A stretch of 64,000 nucleotides of DNA from Lineus longissimus. Taxonomy: Eukaryota; Nemertea; Pilidiophora; Heteronemertea; Lineidae. This document shows positions 21,004-31,214 of the stretch, piece by piece. Every line of letters starts with the position of its first letter. Position 1 is the first letter of the stretch. A program made the translations under genes and the position numbers. Below the pieces are notes generated by a model that saw nothing but the letters and a program-made list of their open reading frames with translations, had not been told where the DNA came from and ran no database searches. The stretch covers positions 7,134,501 through 7,198,500 of the forward strand of contig NC_088313.1 in assembly GCF_910592395.1 (NCBI RefSeq). The letters run 5' to 3'.

Positions 21004-22777
21004 TTATACACGGCGAACGGGTATATCCAGTTTCCAAAACAAAGTTAATGGTGAAAGGCACGATATCCATATCCTCGGAGTAGGCCACACTAATTTTAGC
21101 AGTCGATGGTGGTTGGATTTGCATTCTCCTATTCCACACGGTCTACTTCTTTTACAGTCGGCTCCTCTGTGGTTTCCAAGGCACCTAAAGCAAAGATTTA
21201 GCCCTTTGGCTTTATCCCATCGTAGGTTAACATCCATGGCTTTGAACGTGTCACATACCCATACCCCGTGCTGACCGCTACAAACCTTGCACTGTTTCTC
21301 GTTTATCTGGGTCGTGGTAACGAACGTTTTTGACGACGCAGCTTTATCTGTTCGGGGATGACTTTCCTTGATTCCCTGGATGGTCTCAGCGGCAGTGGTT
21401 AGGAATTCGGACTCATCATTGATGAACTTTCTCAATGTTTCTACTTTCTGTTCTAATCTGTACTCCGAAATCCACCGGTGATACTTAGCCAGTAAGCCTT
21501 CACTCAGCTTGCGTTGTAGTGATATGTAGAGGGACCCACTACCTAATTCTGCTGCTTGTCCTCCATCGATTAGATTTACTACCAGAACATCTAGCAATTC
21601 TGAAAATCGCTCTAGGTCCTGGCAATTACCGTCTCGGATCTGCCGAAATCTCTCTAACTGTTCAAGTCTTAAAGTGATTTGTCGTCTCTTACCGCCATAT
21701 TTCCTTTCGAGCCTGTCCTTGGCCACGTCGTAGGCAGCAGCCGAATGTCCCAAGCCTTCAATTACTTTAAGAGCTTCCCCTTGCAAGCTGTCCCTTAATC
21801 GAAGCAGCTTGTATTCTTTTGTAGTTACTGCATTGTCGACACAGGCCTTGAAGGCTGCGTTCCAGCTTTCACTCCTCTTGTTACCGGCAAACTTTGGGAC
21901 TGGGACTCTCGTTAATAGTCTAGATGGATCAAATCTGACCGGTGGTTCAGTCGCTGCATCTGGGGGCGTTCCTTCTAGCAGATTGTACAAAGATGCTCCT
22001 GGGTGCGGAGTAGGAGTCGAATAGTAATGAAGCGGAAACCTCTGCTGCTGTGTTGGCAGTCCAACTGGCGAAAGAAAAGGCTGCTTTGATGCCAATACGG
22101 GCGGCTGTGGCATCATAGCGGGCGACTGTATCGTCAAGTGTCAGGACTGGCGGCTGTGGCGACATAACGGGCGGATGCGGCGTCAGGATTGGCGGCTGTG
22201 ACGATTCGAACACTCGAGCTTCTACATTATCGTGATGTGGTGGATTTTCCTGACGTGGCGTCGGCTTTTTGTCCGCTTCTTCCTTGAGAGACATTCCAGG
22301 GGCCCCAGTAGCTTCATCACCCTTAGCTTCGTCACTCGTGGCCTTTTCTACCTTGGCTTCGTCACCTGTACTATCGTTATATTCCGAAGGTTCCGCAAAG
22401 CTGACATTTCGTCTGGCATGCCGGGGTGGAGGCAATGTGGTGAGGCTGGCCTCCATCCTCCTAATTTCTTCTCGCGTCTTCTCAAGTTCATCCTCCAATG
22501 ACTTATAATTGAAGTGACGATCAGTTTCTAGGCCTACACTTTCAAACTGAGGGCTATGCATATGTGACGAGAGTTGGGACTTACTTAATTCACGCCGCTG
22601 TTTCATGTAGTCGTGTGCTACTTGTTCGGCTAAGTCATATTTGTTGGCGATCTCGTCCATCTCGTCATCAAAAACGGCTGCCTTTTTCTCCAGGCTGGAT
22701 CCGGAGCCTCGGCAACGGTCGGTATATTCCGAATATGTCATGTACACATCTTGGTATATTCCGTATAAAGTATCCAA
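21004..22777 (-). pseudogene. gag: BEL/Pao gag, frame broken near its middle
   Basis: It reads in two overlapping minus-strand frames: 22777-21947 for the N-terminal part and 22137-21004 for the rest. They switch around 22100-22140 within a Pro/Gln-rich linker whose 'PQPPVL' repeats occur in both frames, so one small indel explains the break. The N-terminal part is charged and coiled-coil-like (LEDELEKTREEIRRMEAS). The second frame has the core typical of BEL/Pao gag (VPKFAGNKRSESWNAAFKAC ... LEQLERFR) and zinc knuckles: CX2CX3HX4C at CKVCSGQHGVWVC, another at CFRCLGNHRGADC, and a final C..C..NHHRLL. It packages element RNA in intact relatives. Pol is missing downstream. Confidence 0.85.
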
Positions 22778-22900
22778 TCGTAATCGAATATCCGCATTTG
22801 TACGTTTATGTCGAATTCCGAAAACAAACGATCCATGCCTTTCTCAAAGGCTTTTCGAATACGGGAACGCTCACTGACAAAATCCATCTGTACAACTGCG

Positions 22901-22911
22901 CTCTGCTACCA
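22901..22911 (-). other. primer binding site, tRNA-Met-like
   Basis: Two bases after the 5' LTR the minus strand reads TGGTAGCAGAG, complementary to an initiator tRNA-Met 3' end (CTCTGCTACCA). The match is from memory of animal initiator tRNA sequence. Confidence 0.7.
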
Positions 22912-22913
22912 AA

Positions 22914-23293
22914 TGTTAAGACGATTGCTCCAAACAAACGGCAAAGAACGATAACGACGTAGATCATAATATATCTATAATCTCTCAAATGGATAACATC
23001 TTTACGTTTCGGTGACAATACGAATACTCACTAAAATCATGAGAAAGAGTCCAAGCATCCCTTAACCTGATACTATGAGATAACAATAGCAGAATACGAT
23101 TGACGTCAATTTCGTGGAAGCGTGATACCATTTCGGATGATAGTGACTCATCAGGCCTATGAGCAACAGTCAGCTGATAGTGATGACACGAATCTGCATC
23201 CGTGTCGGGTGGTACAAAGATGCTGGGCTAATTAGAGTAAATGAAACTGTAAATCCATTAAACTATCTATAACATTTAAAACCCTTCTGAACA
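22914..23293 (-). repeat. 5' LTR of the BEL/Pao element
   Basis: 380 bp, same ends as the 3' LTR. Its outer edge lies 25 bp upstream of the cassette exon at 23319. Confidence 0.92.
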
Positions 23294-23318
23294 ATACATG
23301 CTCCTAATTCGTTTTCAG

Positions 23319-23429
23319 ATGCTAAAGTGAAGGTTGCGAGCAAAGGACAATGTTCCAAAGGGATCAGTGCAGACGCTTCAAGGCCCGCTGAAACGGGAAA
23401 GTCCATGCGCACCAAAAGGTCGAAGAAAT
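23319..23429 (+). CDS. cassette exon, 'DAK' family copy 4, 37 aa
   Basis: The acceptor is CGTTTTCAG and the donor GTGAGT at 23430. The exon is 111 nt, phase 1-1. The peptide begins DAKVKVASKGQCSKGISA and ends RTKRSKK. The BEL/Pao LTR ends 25 bp before the exon, so the branch-point region of this intron is now partly retroelement sequence. Confidence 0.6.
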
Positions 23430-23763
23430 GTGAGTACCGGAGTGACATGACCTGTTAATAATAAGTATTTCTTCAATGCTGAATGGCGAGGTTACATCTC
23501 GTAGCACAGCCCAATATTCAATTAATTACTGAAGACTGCAATGAAACGATCTTACGCCTGCAGCAAAGCAACAATCAAGGCTTCCATCCGTCAGTGGATG
23601 GGACAAGCCTTAAAGGAGCATTGTATTCGATGCAGAAAACTGTCAAATAGGGGCCCCGTACCCCTACCCCCACTCATGCATTGAGACATGGTTTGGTAAC
23701 ATGGTTTGCTTTTGTGCATTTTGCATTTGTTTTTATAAAACACACTTTCTCACTATATTGCAG

Positions 23764-23856
23764 ATGCCGAACAGGATGTTGAAAGCAAAAAGGGGAGAAT
23801 CAACGAGTCTCGTAATACCCATCAGTCTAAACGAACTGATAAGACAGAAAAACAAT
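23764..23856 (+). CDS. cassette exon, short Lys/Glu/Arg-rich, 31 aa
   Basis: The acceptor is TATTGCAG and the donor GTGGGT at 23857 (weaker than its neighbours). The exon is 93 nt, phase 1-1. The peptide begins DAEQDVESKKGRINESRN and ends DKTEKQ. It is related to the exon at 5661. Confidence 0.5.
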
Positions 23857-24384
23857 GTGGGTATTAAATTTGTCTGTGGTGATTCCACCTATCCCGAAAT
23901 GGTGGGTTTGTGAGAGTCGTGTCCGACCCCGGTCTTTCCCGGGCTTGAGAAAACCTGCTCGCGTTCACACGTTGGGATTTTCAGTACATGTTCCTTTCAC
24001 ATCAATCAATGATCGAGGGCTCTGATGGATACAGTAAGCCACAACTTGAGAAGCAACACACTATTTAATCAACCAGAACCACAGTATCTTACCAGCCACA
24101 GAATAAACACCTGCCTTGTTTCGAGCCGTCTGGATGCATGGGCCTCCTTCATGTTGATTGACCGGGTCTCCTGTTCATTGACGTAAGGTGATAAGACACC
24201 TGATTCATCAGCCAGCAATCGACTCCGATTATGATGTTGTTTTTTTCAGTTCTTTGCGTGCTTGTCCCCTTCACCAAGAAAATCCAGCTGCGTTACACAG
24301 AATATGATTACTACATGTATAGTCTGTTTTTTTTTACTTTCTCGAGTCTGACCGAGTCCTAACACTTCATTTTGATCGTTGCAG
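23857..24384. other. intron, nothing recognised
   Basis: No exon or element seen; T-rich near 24239-24246 and 24328-24338. Confidence 0.35.
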
Positions 24385-24452
24385 TTGATGCTCTTATGCA
24401 GCCAAGGGTTGTGAATCTACTAGGAAGCGTCACTGATGGTTCTACTATTGAT
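24385..24452 (+). CDS. small exon, phase 1-0, module 'M-QP-VV'
   Basis: The acceptor is CGTTGCAG and the donor GTAAGT at 24453. The exon is 68 nt. The peptide core is DALMQPRVVNLLGSVTDG. It is homologous to the exon at 25396 (YAVMQPVVVDLCRSSDG). It pairs with the following 0-1 exon, so the two together form another frame-neutral cassette. Confidence 0.55.
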
Positions 24453-25006
24453 GTAAGTTGACAAGGAAAGTTCACCAACTGATCGGGAGATGTCATGGTT
24501 GTTCCATTCAAACTCTTTACCAGAAAAAAGCCCTCTCCCCTTTCCTCATATTCTATCTCCTCCTCTTCCTATCCTCCCCTACCACTCCAACCTCTCCGGG
24601 CCAATTCCCATGCCTCATATTTTTTCCCCTTTCCCGACATTGTCTCTCGCTCTCCAACGGCCCCAGGCGAATTAAACCTTCCCAGCCTTCTCGATGTGGG
24701 CGGAGGGGGGGGGATAAATGACCCTTATGACAAGCAGCTCCTCATGGTAATCGTTTAGTGCAACCCCCGAGGTGCAACCGTAAAAAAGCAAGACGCGCCT
24801 AAATATTCGGAAAGGGAAAGACAAGGCGAGAGAATTGAGAGGGTGGAGGGCCTGGGTGGGGGAGGGAGAGTTGGCACTAGAGACATCTCGTCATAGTGCC
24901 AAAGTCTCGTAATGAAAGTATTTCTTGAGAATCATCTTATCATGCTTATTGCTCTGATGGTTCAAACATGAAAGACATTACAGAATCAGCGATTCACTTT
25001 TTTTAG
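24453..25006. other. intron with pyrimidine-rich then purine-rich tracts
   Basis: About 24530-24660 is strongly C/T-rich ('cctcctcttcctatcctccc') and 24815-24875 is A/G-rich. No exon was supported; the open frames at 24458-24758 reflect composition. Confidence 0.4.
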
Positions 25007-25088
25007 GATGTGGGCAGCCAGCAACAAATGAAGGAGATGGACAGCAGGCAACAAATGACTTATCATTTCGAAGAAACTGCCGAGAAAG
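25007..25088 (+). CDS. small exon, phase 0-1, Gln/Met/Glu-rich
   Basis: The acceptor is TTTTTTTAG and the donor GTGAGG at 25089. The exon is 82 nt. The peptide is DVGSQQQMKEMDSRQQMT then YHFEETAEK. It shares the D..S start and EET(A/T)EK end with the exon at 27257, so the two-exon module has been duplicated. Confidence 0.5.
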
Positions 25089-25395
25089 GTGAGGTCACTT
25101 CTACCTAATTCACAAAAAAACGCCAGCAGGAGGGGGGGGCAGGGAGCAAATCATATGTCGACCCAAACAGGTCCAGGATCTTTCGATGATAATGCCTTTG
25201 ATGAGAAACGCACGGGGAGAAAGACAGGCTACTGCATGGTGACATGCAAGATATTCTTTCCTGTAGCTAATTTAGCTCTCGATAAGTTGTTTCTGATATC
25301 CGCTAGTCAAAGATAGATAAAAACGAGAGGGCGAACAAAATTACTGATTGCGGGAAATTTCATGTCTCTCAAAATTGTGGTGTGTTTTTTTTCAG

Positions 25396-25466
25396 TTTAT
25401 GCTGTAATGCAGCCAGTTGTTGTGGATTTGTGTAGGAGCTCTGACGGTTCTTCTTTAGAGACTGAT
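25396..25466 (+). CDS. small exon, phase 1-0, module 'M-QP-VV' copy 2
   Basis: The acceptor is TTTTTTCAG and the donor GTAAGT at 25467. The exon is 71 nt. The peptide core is YAVMQPVVVDLCRSSDGS. It is a duplicate of 24385-24452. Confidence 0.55.
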
Positions 25467-26251
25467 GTAAGTATGTTACTTTGCTCTGCCCCACCGCAAT
25501 TCTACAAATTGAGGGGTCAAAAGAGCATGCGTTCCCCTTTGAATCATAAAGTGCCCAAAAAAGTATTTTGCATTTACTAGGTCGTAGTAGGTAACAAAGT
25601 AATCTTCACTTCTACTCTGCTGAACACATCAACGCTATTTAGAATCCACAAACCTTAACCCTTTCTCGAAATATGTATCAATAATGTGACAAATGTTACA
25701 ATCGGATGACATTAAAACTACTAACTGGCTCCACTATTTTAGACATACATAGCACTCTTCCTTAATATATTGACTTCAGGAGCATTCCATTTTATAAACA
25801 TGTGGTAGGCCTATTCATCTCCAATCTCTCCTGAATTACAATGGGCACAAAATCGTGCAGTTCGATCTCTCTTTCTCAATATCAAAACAAAACGCGTGTA
25901 ATAGCCATACAATATCATCCCTTATTTTGGTGACCAGATGGAATTAGAGAGGTTGATCTGAGAACGAAAACGAATTCAGCTACGAGCACCAAAATCAAAA
26001 TGGCTCATAACCAAATTATGAAGTCGCATTCCACATTAATATAAGTACCGGTACACCTACAGCGCGAGGGCTTATCAATATGGTGAAACGTCAAATCGCT
26101 TCCTTCCTAGATTGTCTGGAACCGGTGCTAATCGACCTCGTACTGTAAAATCCACTTTGTCTCGCACTTCCAAATCCTCACCCTGGGTTACTGAGTACTC
26201 AAAGGCCTAGCAGACCCCTATTATAAGATCTGGGTAGATTTTATTTTGCAG
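25467..26251. other. intron, nothing recognised
   Basis: AT-rich; no splice-bounded exon or repeat was identified. Confidence 0.35.
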
Positions 26252-26384
26252 AATACAAACCTTGTGAATACAAGAAGGTATACCCATCAAATAACATCCA
26301 CCCAGTTGCTCGAAACTGATGCCAATCACACCTCAAGCAACCAGGTTCAAAACTTGGAAGTGTCGAGACAGAGTGATTTCTACA
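26252..26384 (+). CDS. possible alternative exon, phase 0-1, 44 aa
   Basis: The acceptor is TATTTTGCAG and the donor GTACGT at 26385. The exon is 133 nt. The peptide is Asn/Thr/Gln-rich (NTNLVNTRRYTHQITSTQ start). Its phases let it follow 25396-25466 and run directly into 27502, but it cannot precede the 0-phase exon at 26492. It may therefore be used mutually exclusively with 26492+27257, or the prediction is wrong. Confidence 0.35.
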
Positions 26385-26491
26385 GTACGTCGTTCTCGTT
26401 CTCGGAAAACATCTTAATGCCTCCATTTCTGGATATTCTTGCATGAATGAACCTTGATTGTGTAAAACCGAAACCTTGTTCACTTCTTCAG

Positions 26492-26653
26492 GTTATATAT
26501 CCAATTGTCACCTCTACCCATGCCAAAAGACAATGCGGAAGTGAAGACTGTACCATCGATTGTCCGATCATCACCTCTACCCCTGCCAAAGGACAATGCG
26601 GAAGTAATGAATTTACCATCGATACAACAGCTAACAAGGCCTTTTGCAATCAG
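26492..26653 (+). CDS. candidate exon, phase 0-0, 54 aa with internal duplication
   Basis: The acceptor is CTTCTTCAG and the donor GTAACT at 26654. The exon is 162 nt. It contains two copies of an about 20-residue Cys motif (IVTSTHAKRQCGSEDCTID and IITSTPAKGQCGSNEFTID). It bridges 25466 (phase 0) to 27257 (phase 0). Confidence 0.5.
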
Positions 26654-27256
26654 GTAACTGTTTAGATTACAAGCAACGAGCTGTGCGAGATAGAGACCTT
26701 CGCGCACAAACGGAATAGGTTATTTGTGACAAATAATCCCTTGGCCAGATCCACACTCTATTCCCTTTACAAGAATGCTCTTTATAGGATTTAACCGTTT
26801 AGGCCATAGGACGAATCTGAAAAAGCTGCTAGAAATTGTTTAGGCCAACACACTCAGGGACCACCTGAAAATTGGTGTGTAGGATAATTGAGGGGTGCCC
26901 TTTCTGAATATAAGTTTTTCTAGTTCGTAAATGTTCACATTTACGGTAAATTAACCCCTTTCTTGACGGGGCGCTCAAAAACCGATACTAAGTTCTTTAG
27001 ACTATTCCTTAGCCCTTTTCTGCACCAAAACACAATACATGATGGTCAGTAAGTTGTACAGCTAATTGCAGATGAACATTTATGTTATTTTAGACTAGTT
27101 GCTTAGTGTGCATTCTTGTAAAGGGAATGATGTTTCTTTTTACACGGAGTACGCAGGCGGGACTGAAATGTGTAAAACTCAAATCCATCTCCTGCATGTC
27201 TACTTTCCACGGGTTCACCTTAACCTTTCCCAATTAAGTATGTTAATTTATTTCAG
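26654..27256. other. intron, nothing recognised
   Basis: No exon or bounded repeat seen. Confidence 0.35.
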
Positions 27257-27308
27257 GACGAGAGTAGCCGACTGATGGCATGTATCTTGGAGGAAACCAC
27301 GGAGAAAG
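27257..27308 (+). CDS. small exon, phase 0-1, 17 aa
   Basis: The acceptor is TATTTCAG and the donor GTATGT at 27309. The exon is 52 nt. The peptide is DESSRLMACILEETTEK. It is a diverged copy of 25007-25088. It joins in frame to the zinc-finger exon at 27502. Confidence 0.5.
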
Positions 27309-27501
27309 GTATGTTTTCAGTTGTTACCAGCTAGATATATTTTATGTTCACGGGGTAACATATTGTATCCCCAGGTCTCAAGCAACACTAGCCTACATCT
27401 GAAATAGGGACTACACTACGATTGGTCCATGGAAAAGACAAGCATCTTTCCACACGTCACTTAGTCAGCATGATCCTAACATAAAAACATTACCATTTCA
27501 G

Positions 27502-29676
27502 ATACTTACACGTGCGGGGGATGCAAGAGAACCTTTAACGACTTAGATAGATTCATAGCACACAAGCATACGCTGTGTAGGGGTGATAGCAAAAACGTTC
27601 CAAGTATTGTCTTGAAAGAAGAGAAGAGCGCTGACGAGGGTACAAGGCAACCAACTCAAGAAAACACGCATCTGCTGTCATGGGTGGAGAGGAGTCAGCC
27701 TGATGGTCAGGAAGGAATGACAAATCTGCAATTATTTGTGGGAAGAGGCCAGCCAGATGGCCAGGAACGAACTGAGAAAAAAGGTCACACCACTGCAAGT
27801 GGGGGAGATTGTCATGACGACGGAGATTTTGTTTGCATGCGATCCTTCCAGTTGCAAGTGTCATTTGAAGATGAAGATGATTCAATTATTGGGCAAACCG
27901 AGCACGAATCTAATGAGGGGCGTATATTGCAGGAATTAACAGATGAAAATGCAGATCGACACTCAACAAAGGGGGCTGGGGGTCTAGTGCAGGAGCCAAC
28001 AGAGGAAGATGCTGATAAAAAATCAACTGTGGGGAGTCTAGTACAGGAGCCAACAAAGGAAGATTCTGATCGACAATCAATTGAGGCGAGTCTAGTGCAC
28101 GAGTCAACAGACGGAGATGCCGAACAACAATCAACAGATGGGTCAAAAGATGGGAGTCTAGTGCAGGAGTCAACAGACGGAGATGACGATCGACAATCAA
28201 CAGAGGGGTCAAAAGATGGGAGTCTAGTGCAGGAGTCAACAGACGGAGATGACGATCAACAATCAACAGATGGGTCAAAAGATGGGAGTCTAGTGCAGGA
28301 GTCAACAGACGGAGATGCCGAACAACAATCAACAGAGGGGTCAACAGATGGGAGTCTAGTGCAGGAGTCAACAGACGGAGATGACGATCAACAATCAACA
28401 GATGGGTCAAAAGATGGGAGTCTAGTGCAGGAGTCAACAGACGGAGATGCCGAACAACAATCAACAGAGGGGTCAACAGATGGGAGTCTAGTGCAGGAGT
28501 CAACAGACGGAGATGACGATCAACAATCAACAGAGGGGTCAACAGATGGGAGTCTAGTGCAGGAGTCAACAGACGGAGATGACGATCAACAATCAACAGA
28601 GGGGTCAAAAGATGGGAGTCTAGTGCAGGAGTCAACAGACGGAGATGACGATCGACAATCAACAGAGGGGTCAAAAGATGGGATTCTGATGCAGGAGTCA
28701 ACAGACGGAGATGACGAAGATGCTGATCAACAATCAACAGAGGGCTCAAAAGATGGGAGTCACGTGCAGGAATCAACAAACGGAGATGACGATCGACAAT
28801 CAACAGATGGGAGTCTAGTGCAGGAGCCAACAGAGGAAGATGCTGATCAACAATCAACAGATGGGAGTCTAGTGGAGGAGCCAACGGAGGAAGATGACGA
28901 TCAACAGTCAACAGATGGGAGTCTAGTGGAGGAGCTAACGGAGGAAGATGACGATCAACAATCAACAGATGGGAGTCTAGTGCAGGAGCCAACAGAGGAA
29001 GATGCTGATCAACAATCAACAGATGGGAGTCTAGTGGAGGAGCCAACAGAGGAAGATGCTGATCAACAATCAACAGATGGGAGTCTAGTGGAGGAGCTAA
29101 CGGAGGAAGATGACGATCAACAATCAACAGATGGGAGTCTAGTGGAGGAGCTAACGGAGGAAGATGACGATCATCAATCAACAGATGGGAGTCTAGTGCA
29201 GGAGCCAACAGAGGAAGATGCTGATCAACAATCAACAGATGGGAGTCTAGTGGAGGAGCTAACGGAGGAAGATGACGATCAACAATCAACAGATGGGAGT
29301 CTAGTAGAGGAGCAAACGGAGGAAGATGACGATCAACAATCAACAGATGGGAGTCTAGTGCAAGAGTCGATAGATGGAGATGACGATACTCAGGAATCAA
29401 CAAATGGAGATGCTGATCGACAATCAACAGAAGGAAGTCTAGTGCAGGTGTCGATTGATGAGGAATCAACAGAGGGAAGCCTATGGCAGGAGCCAGATGA
29501 TGGGGAACCTGACCGCCAATCGACAGATGGGAGCGAACTGCAGGAATCAAATTCTGTTGAAGCAGATCATCAATCAACAGAAGGGAGTGATTCAGAAAAT
29601 TTAATTGACGAGGATGCCGAGAAGAAAAAAGAGTGTGTATCAGGACCAGGCGATGTAAAATCCAAGTATCCATCAG
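27502..29676 (+). CDS. large exon: C2HC zinc finger plus acidic tandem repeats, 725 aa
   Basis: The acceptor is CATTTCAG and the donor GTTCGT at 29677. The exon is phase 1-1. It opens with a zinc-finger-like motif, CX2CX12HX4C (CGGCKRTFNDLDRFIAHKH then TLC), within its first 30 residues. About 110 charged residues follow, with a small internal repeat (SQPDGQEGMTNLQLF / GQPDGQER). Next come ten units of 22-25 residues (E-S-T-D-G-D-D-D-Q-Q-S-T-E-G-S-K-D-G-S-L-V-Q), then eleven 18-residue units (E-P-T-E-E-D-D-D-Q-Q-S-T-D-G-S-L-V-E), then a degenerate tail ending KSKYPS. It is strongly acidic and probably disordered. The exon joins in frame to the recombinase-like exon at 29891. Tandem copy number is likely polymorphic (inference). 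The minus strand is also open across the repeats, which is a by-product of the repeat. Confidence 0.75.
28108..29382 (+). repeat. coding VNTR: 66-nt units then 54-nt units
   Basis: About ten 66-nt units (28108-28790, one extended by 9 nt) are followed by about eleven 54-nt units (28790-29382). The 54-nt unit is a 66-nt unit lacking the 'GSKD' block, with EPTEED replacing ESTDGD. All lengths are multiples of three, so expansion or contraction keeps the frame. Confidence 0.9.
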
Positions 29677-29890
29677 GTTCGTATTAATGTCCACTTACAG
29701 AAATTGAACTTTACGCTCTTGGAAGTTTTTGGAACTATCTGATCTTCCTTTACCAGAATCTCAGCAACTGATTTTAAAGATGCAGGAAGACATAGGGAAT
29801 GGTGTTTGGAAATATCGAAACCACGATAAATTAGAATGACTGCTGCATACTACCTCTCAAAATCTCGAAAGTGAATAATTCTCTTTGCAG

Positions 29891-31214
29891 TGACGGTTCC
29901 TGGGTTTCGTAGAAAAGAAGATGGTTCCAGAAACTACGATAGACGTCATGCATGTTATTACTGTGGACGGTTGGTGGCAAAGATACGAAGGCATTTAGAA
30001 CAGTGTCATGGAGATGAGGTGGAGGTTATTCGCATCCTTGCATTAAATGACAAGCAAAGAGCGTCTAAAGAGATTGAAAGGATTCGTTTGAAAGGAAATT
30101 TTAATCATAATATCAATGTGCTGCACTTAGGGGAAGGTGAACTCATAGTCTCGAGGCGTCCAAGTGGTAGGCGCAATGCTGATGAATATCTGCCATGTGT
30201 CCACTGCTTGGTATTCCTCCATCAGGATGAAGTGTGCAGGCATGCAAAGATATGCCAGTTCAATCCGGGCTCAGCTGCCGCGGCTGCCGATGATGACATA
30301 GATGATGACGATGCCAATGACAACGACACTCACCAAGACCGTGTGCAGTCATCAAAGGTGCAAAGTCGTATTTTCCTGGATGCTGCAACAATTGGAAATG
30401 ACGGTAGTGCGGCTGAATGGTGTCAGCTTAAGGAAGCGGTTATCTATCAGATGCGACATGACACTGTGGTATCGATAATTGAAAAAGATTCCCTCATAAT
30501 GAAGTTTGGGGTGATCTTGCTGAACAAACTTGGTCACAAAAAGCGAAACATCATATCTCAGCGTCTGCGTCAGCTAGGGAGATTCCTTATTGCCTTCCGT
30601 ACATTACACAATGACAACTTCATCTCCCTATCTGAAATATTATGTGGGAAACATTTTGATGTCGCAGTGAAAGCAACTAGGGAGCTTTGTTGCGTGAGTA
30701 AGGAGACAACAATGACTGGTGTAAATCTATTGGACAGTCCGAGCATTGGTCTCCACATCGGACATACGCTGAGGAAGTGTGCGCTGGTGAAACACGGTAT
30801 TGGGTTAAGGAGAATGGACAATGCCATGGTTGACGAAGCTCAAGTATTCCTCCAGTTGTTTAATGCCGAGTGGACTGAATTAGTATCATCTCATGCACTA
30901 CAGAGTCTCAAGGAACGTAAATACAACAGCGTTGAACTGATTCCTATTACTGCCGATTTAATTAAGCTGCGTGGGCATCTTCAAAAGATTTTGCCTGAAC
31001 TTGAGACAGATCTCCAGCAGAACACATCACCAGCTTCATGGCGAAAACTCGCGGAGGTCGTATTTTCAATCGTGACATTGTTTAACAAGCGGAGAGGCGG
31101 TGAGGTCGCAAGGATGCACCTATCATGCTTTGTTGAGAGGCCAAAGTGGAAGGAACATCGAAACGAAGACATCCTATTATCACTCTCTGCACTTGAACTG
31201 AGGCTGATGGACAG
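29891..31214 (+). CDS. exon: two zinc-finger-like motifs and N-terminal part of tyrosine recombinase core
   Basis: The acceptor is CTTTGCAG and the donor GTAAGC at 31215. The exon is 1324 nt, phase 1-2. The first motif is CX2CX9HX4H (CYYCGRLVAKIRRHLEQCH), and then 'KGNFNHNINVLHLGEGELIV' follows. The second is CX2CX11HX3C (CVHCLVFLHQDEVCRHAKIC). An acidic Asp/Ala run separates these from a helical region (RLRQLGRFLIAFRTLH ... LSEILCGKHFDVAVKATREL). That region leads to the first catalytic Arg box RRGGEVARM near the exon end (Arg codon 31093-31095). The layout matches a widespread set of uncharacterised animal proteins that I recall pairing these fingers with a tyrosine recombinase domain. DNA-strand cleavage and rejoining activity is inferred from the fold only. 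Confidence 0.85.

Larger units (their letters stand above)
20210..23293 (-). mobile_element. BEL/Pao LTR retrotransposon, internally deleted (gag only)
   Basis: It is 3084 bp, bounded by two 380-bp LTRs in direct orientation starting TGTT and ending AACA. A perfect 5-bp target duplication ATACA flanks it (20205-20209 and 23294-23298). On the minus strand the order is 5' LTR (22914-23293), PBS, gag, PPT, 3' LTR (20210-20589). The internal part is only about 2.3 kb. No reverse transcriptase, RNase H or integrase motifs were seen, so it depended on a helper or lost pol by deletion. The LTRs differ at about five positions by eye, so the insertion is fairly young. Confidence 0.9.

Noticed and set aside
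22806-23018. A minus-strand open frame spanning the LTR/PBS junction of the BEL/Pao element
   Set aside because: It crosses the LTR boundary and PBS, so it is a chance frame and not a retroelement gene.
24458-24758. Three overlapping Pro/Ser/Leu-rich open frames
   Set aside because: They come from a pyrimidine-rich intronic tract; all three frames are open because of composition.
27910-29694. A 594-residue open frame on the minus strand opposite the acidic repeat exon
   Set aside because: It is produced by the tandem repeat: one stop-free monomer on the antisense strand stays open in every copy. It has a leucine/histidine low-complexity translation and no domain or splice context.
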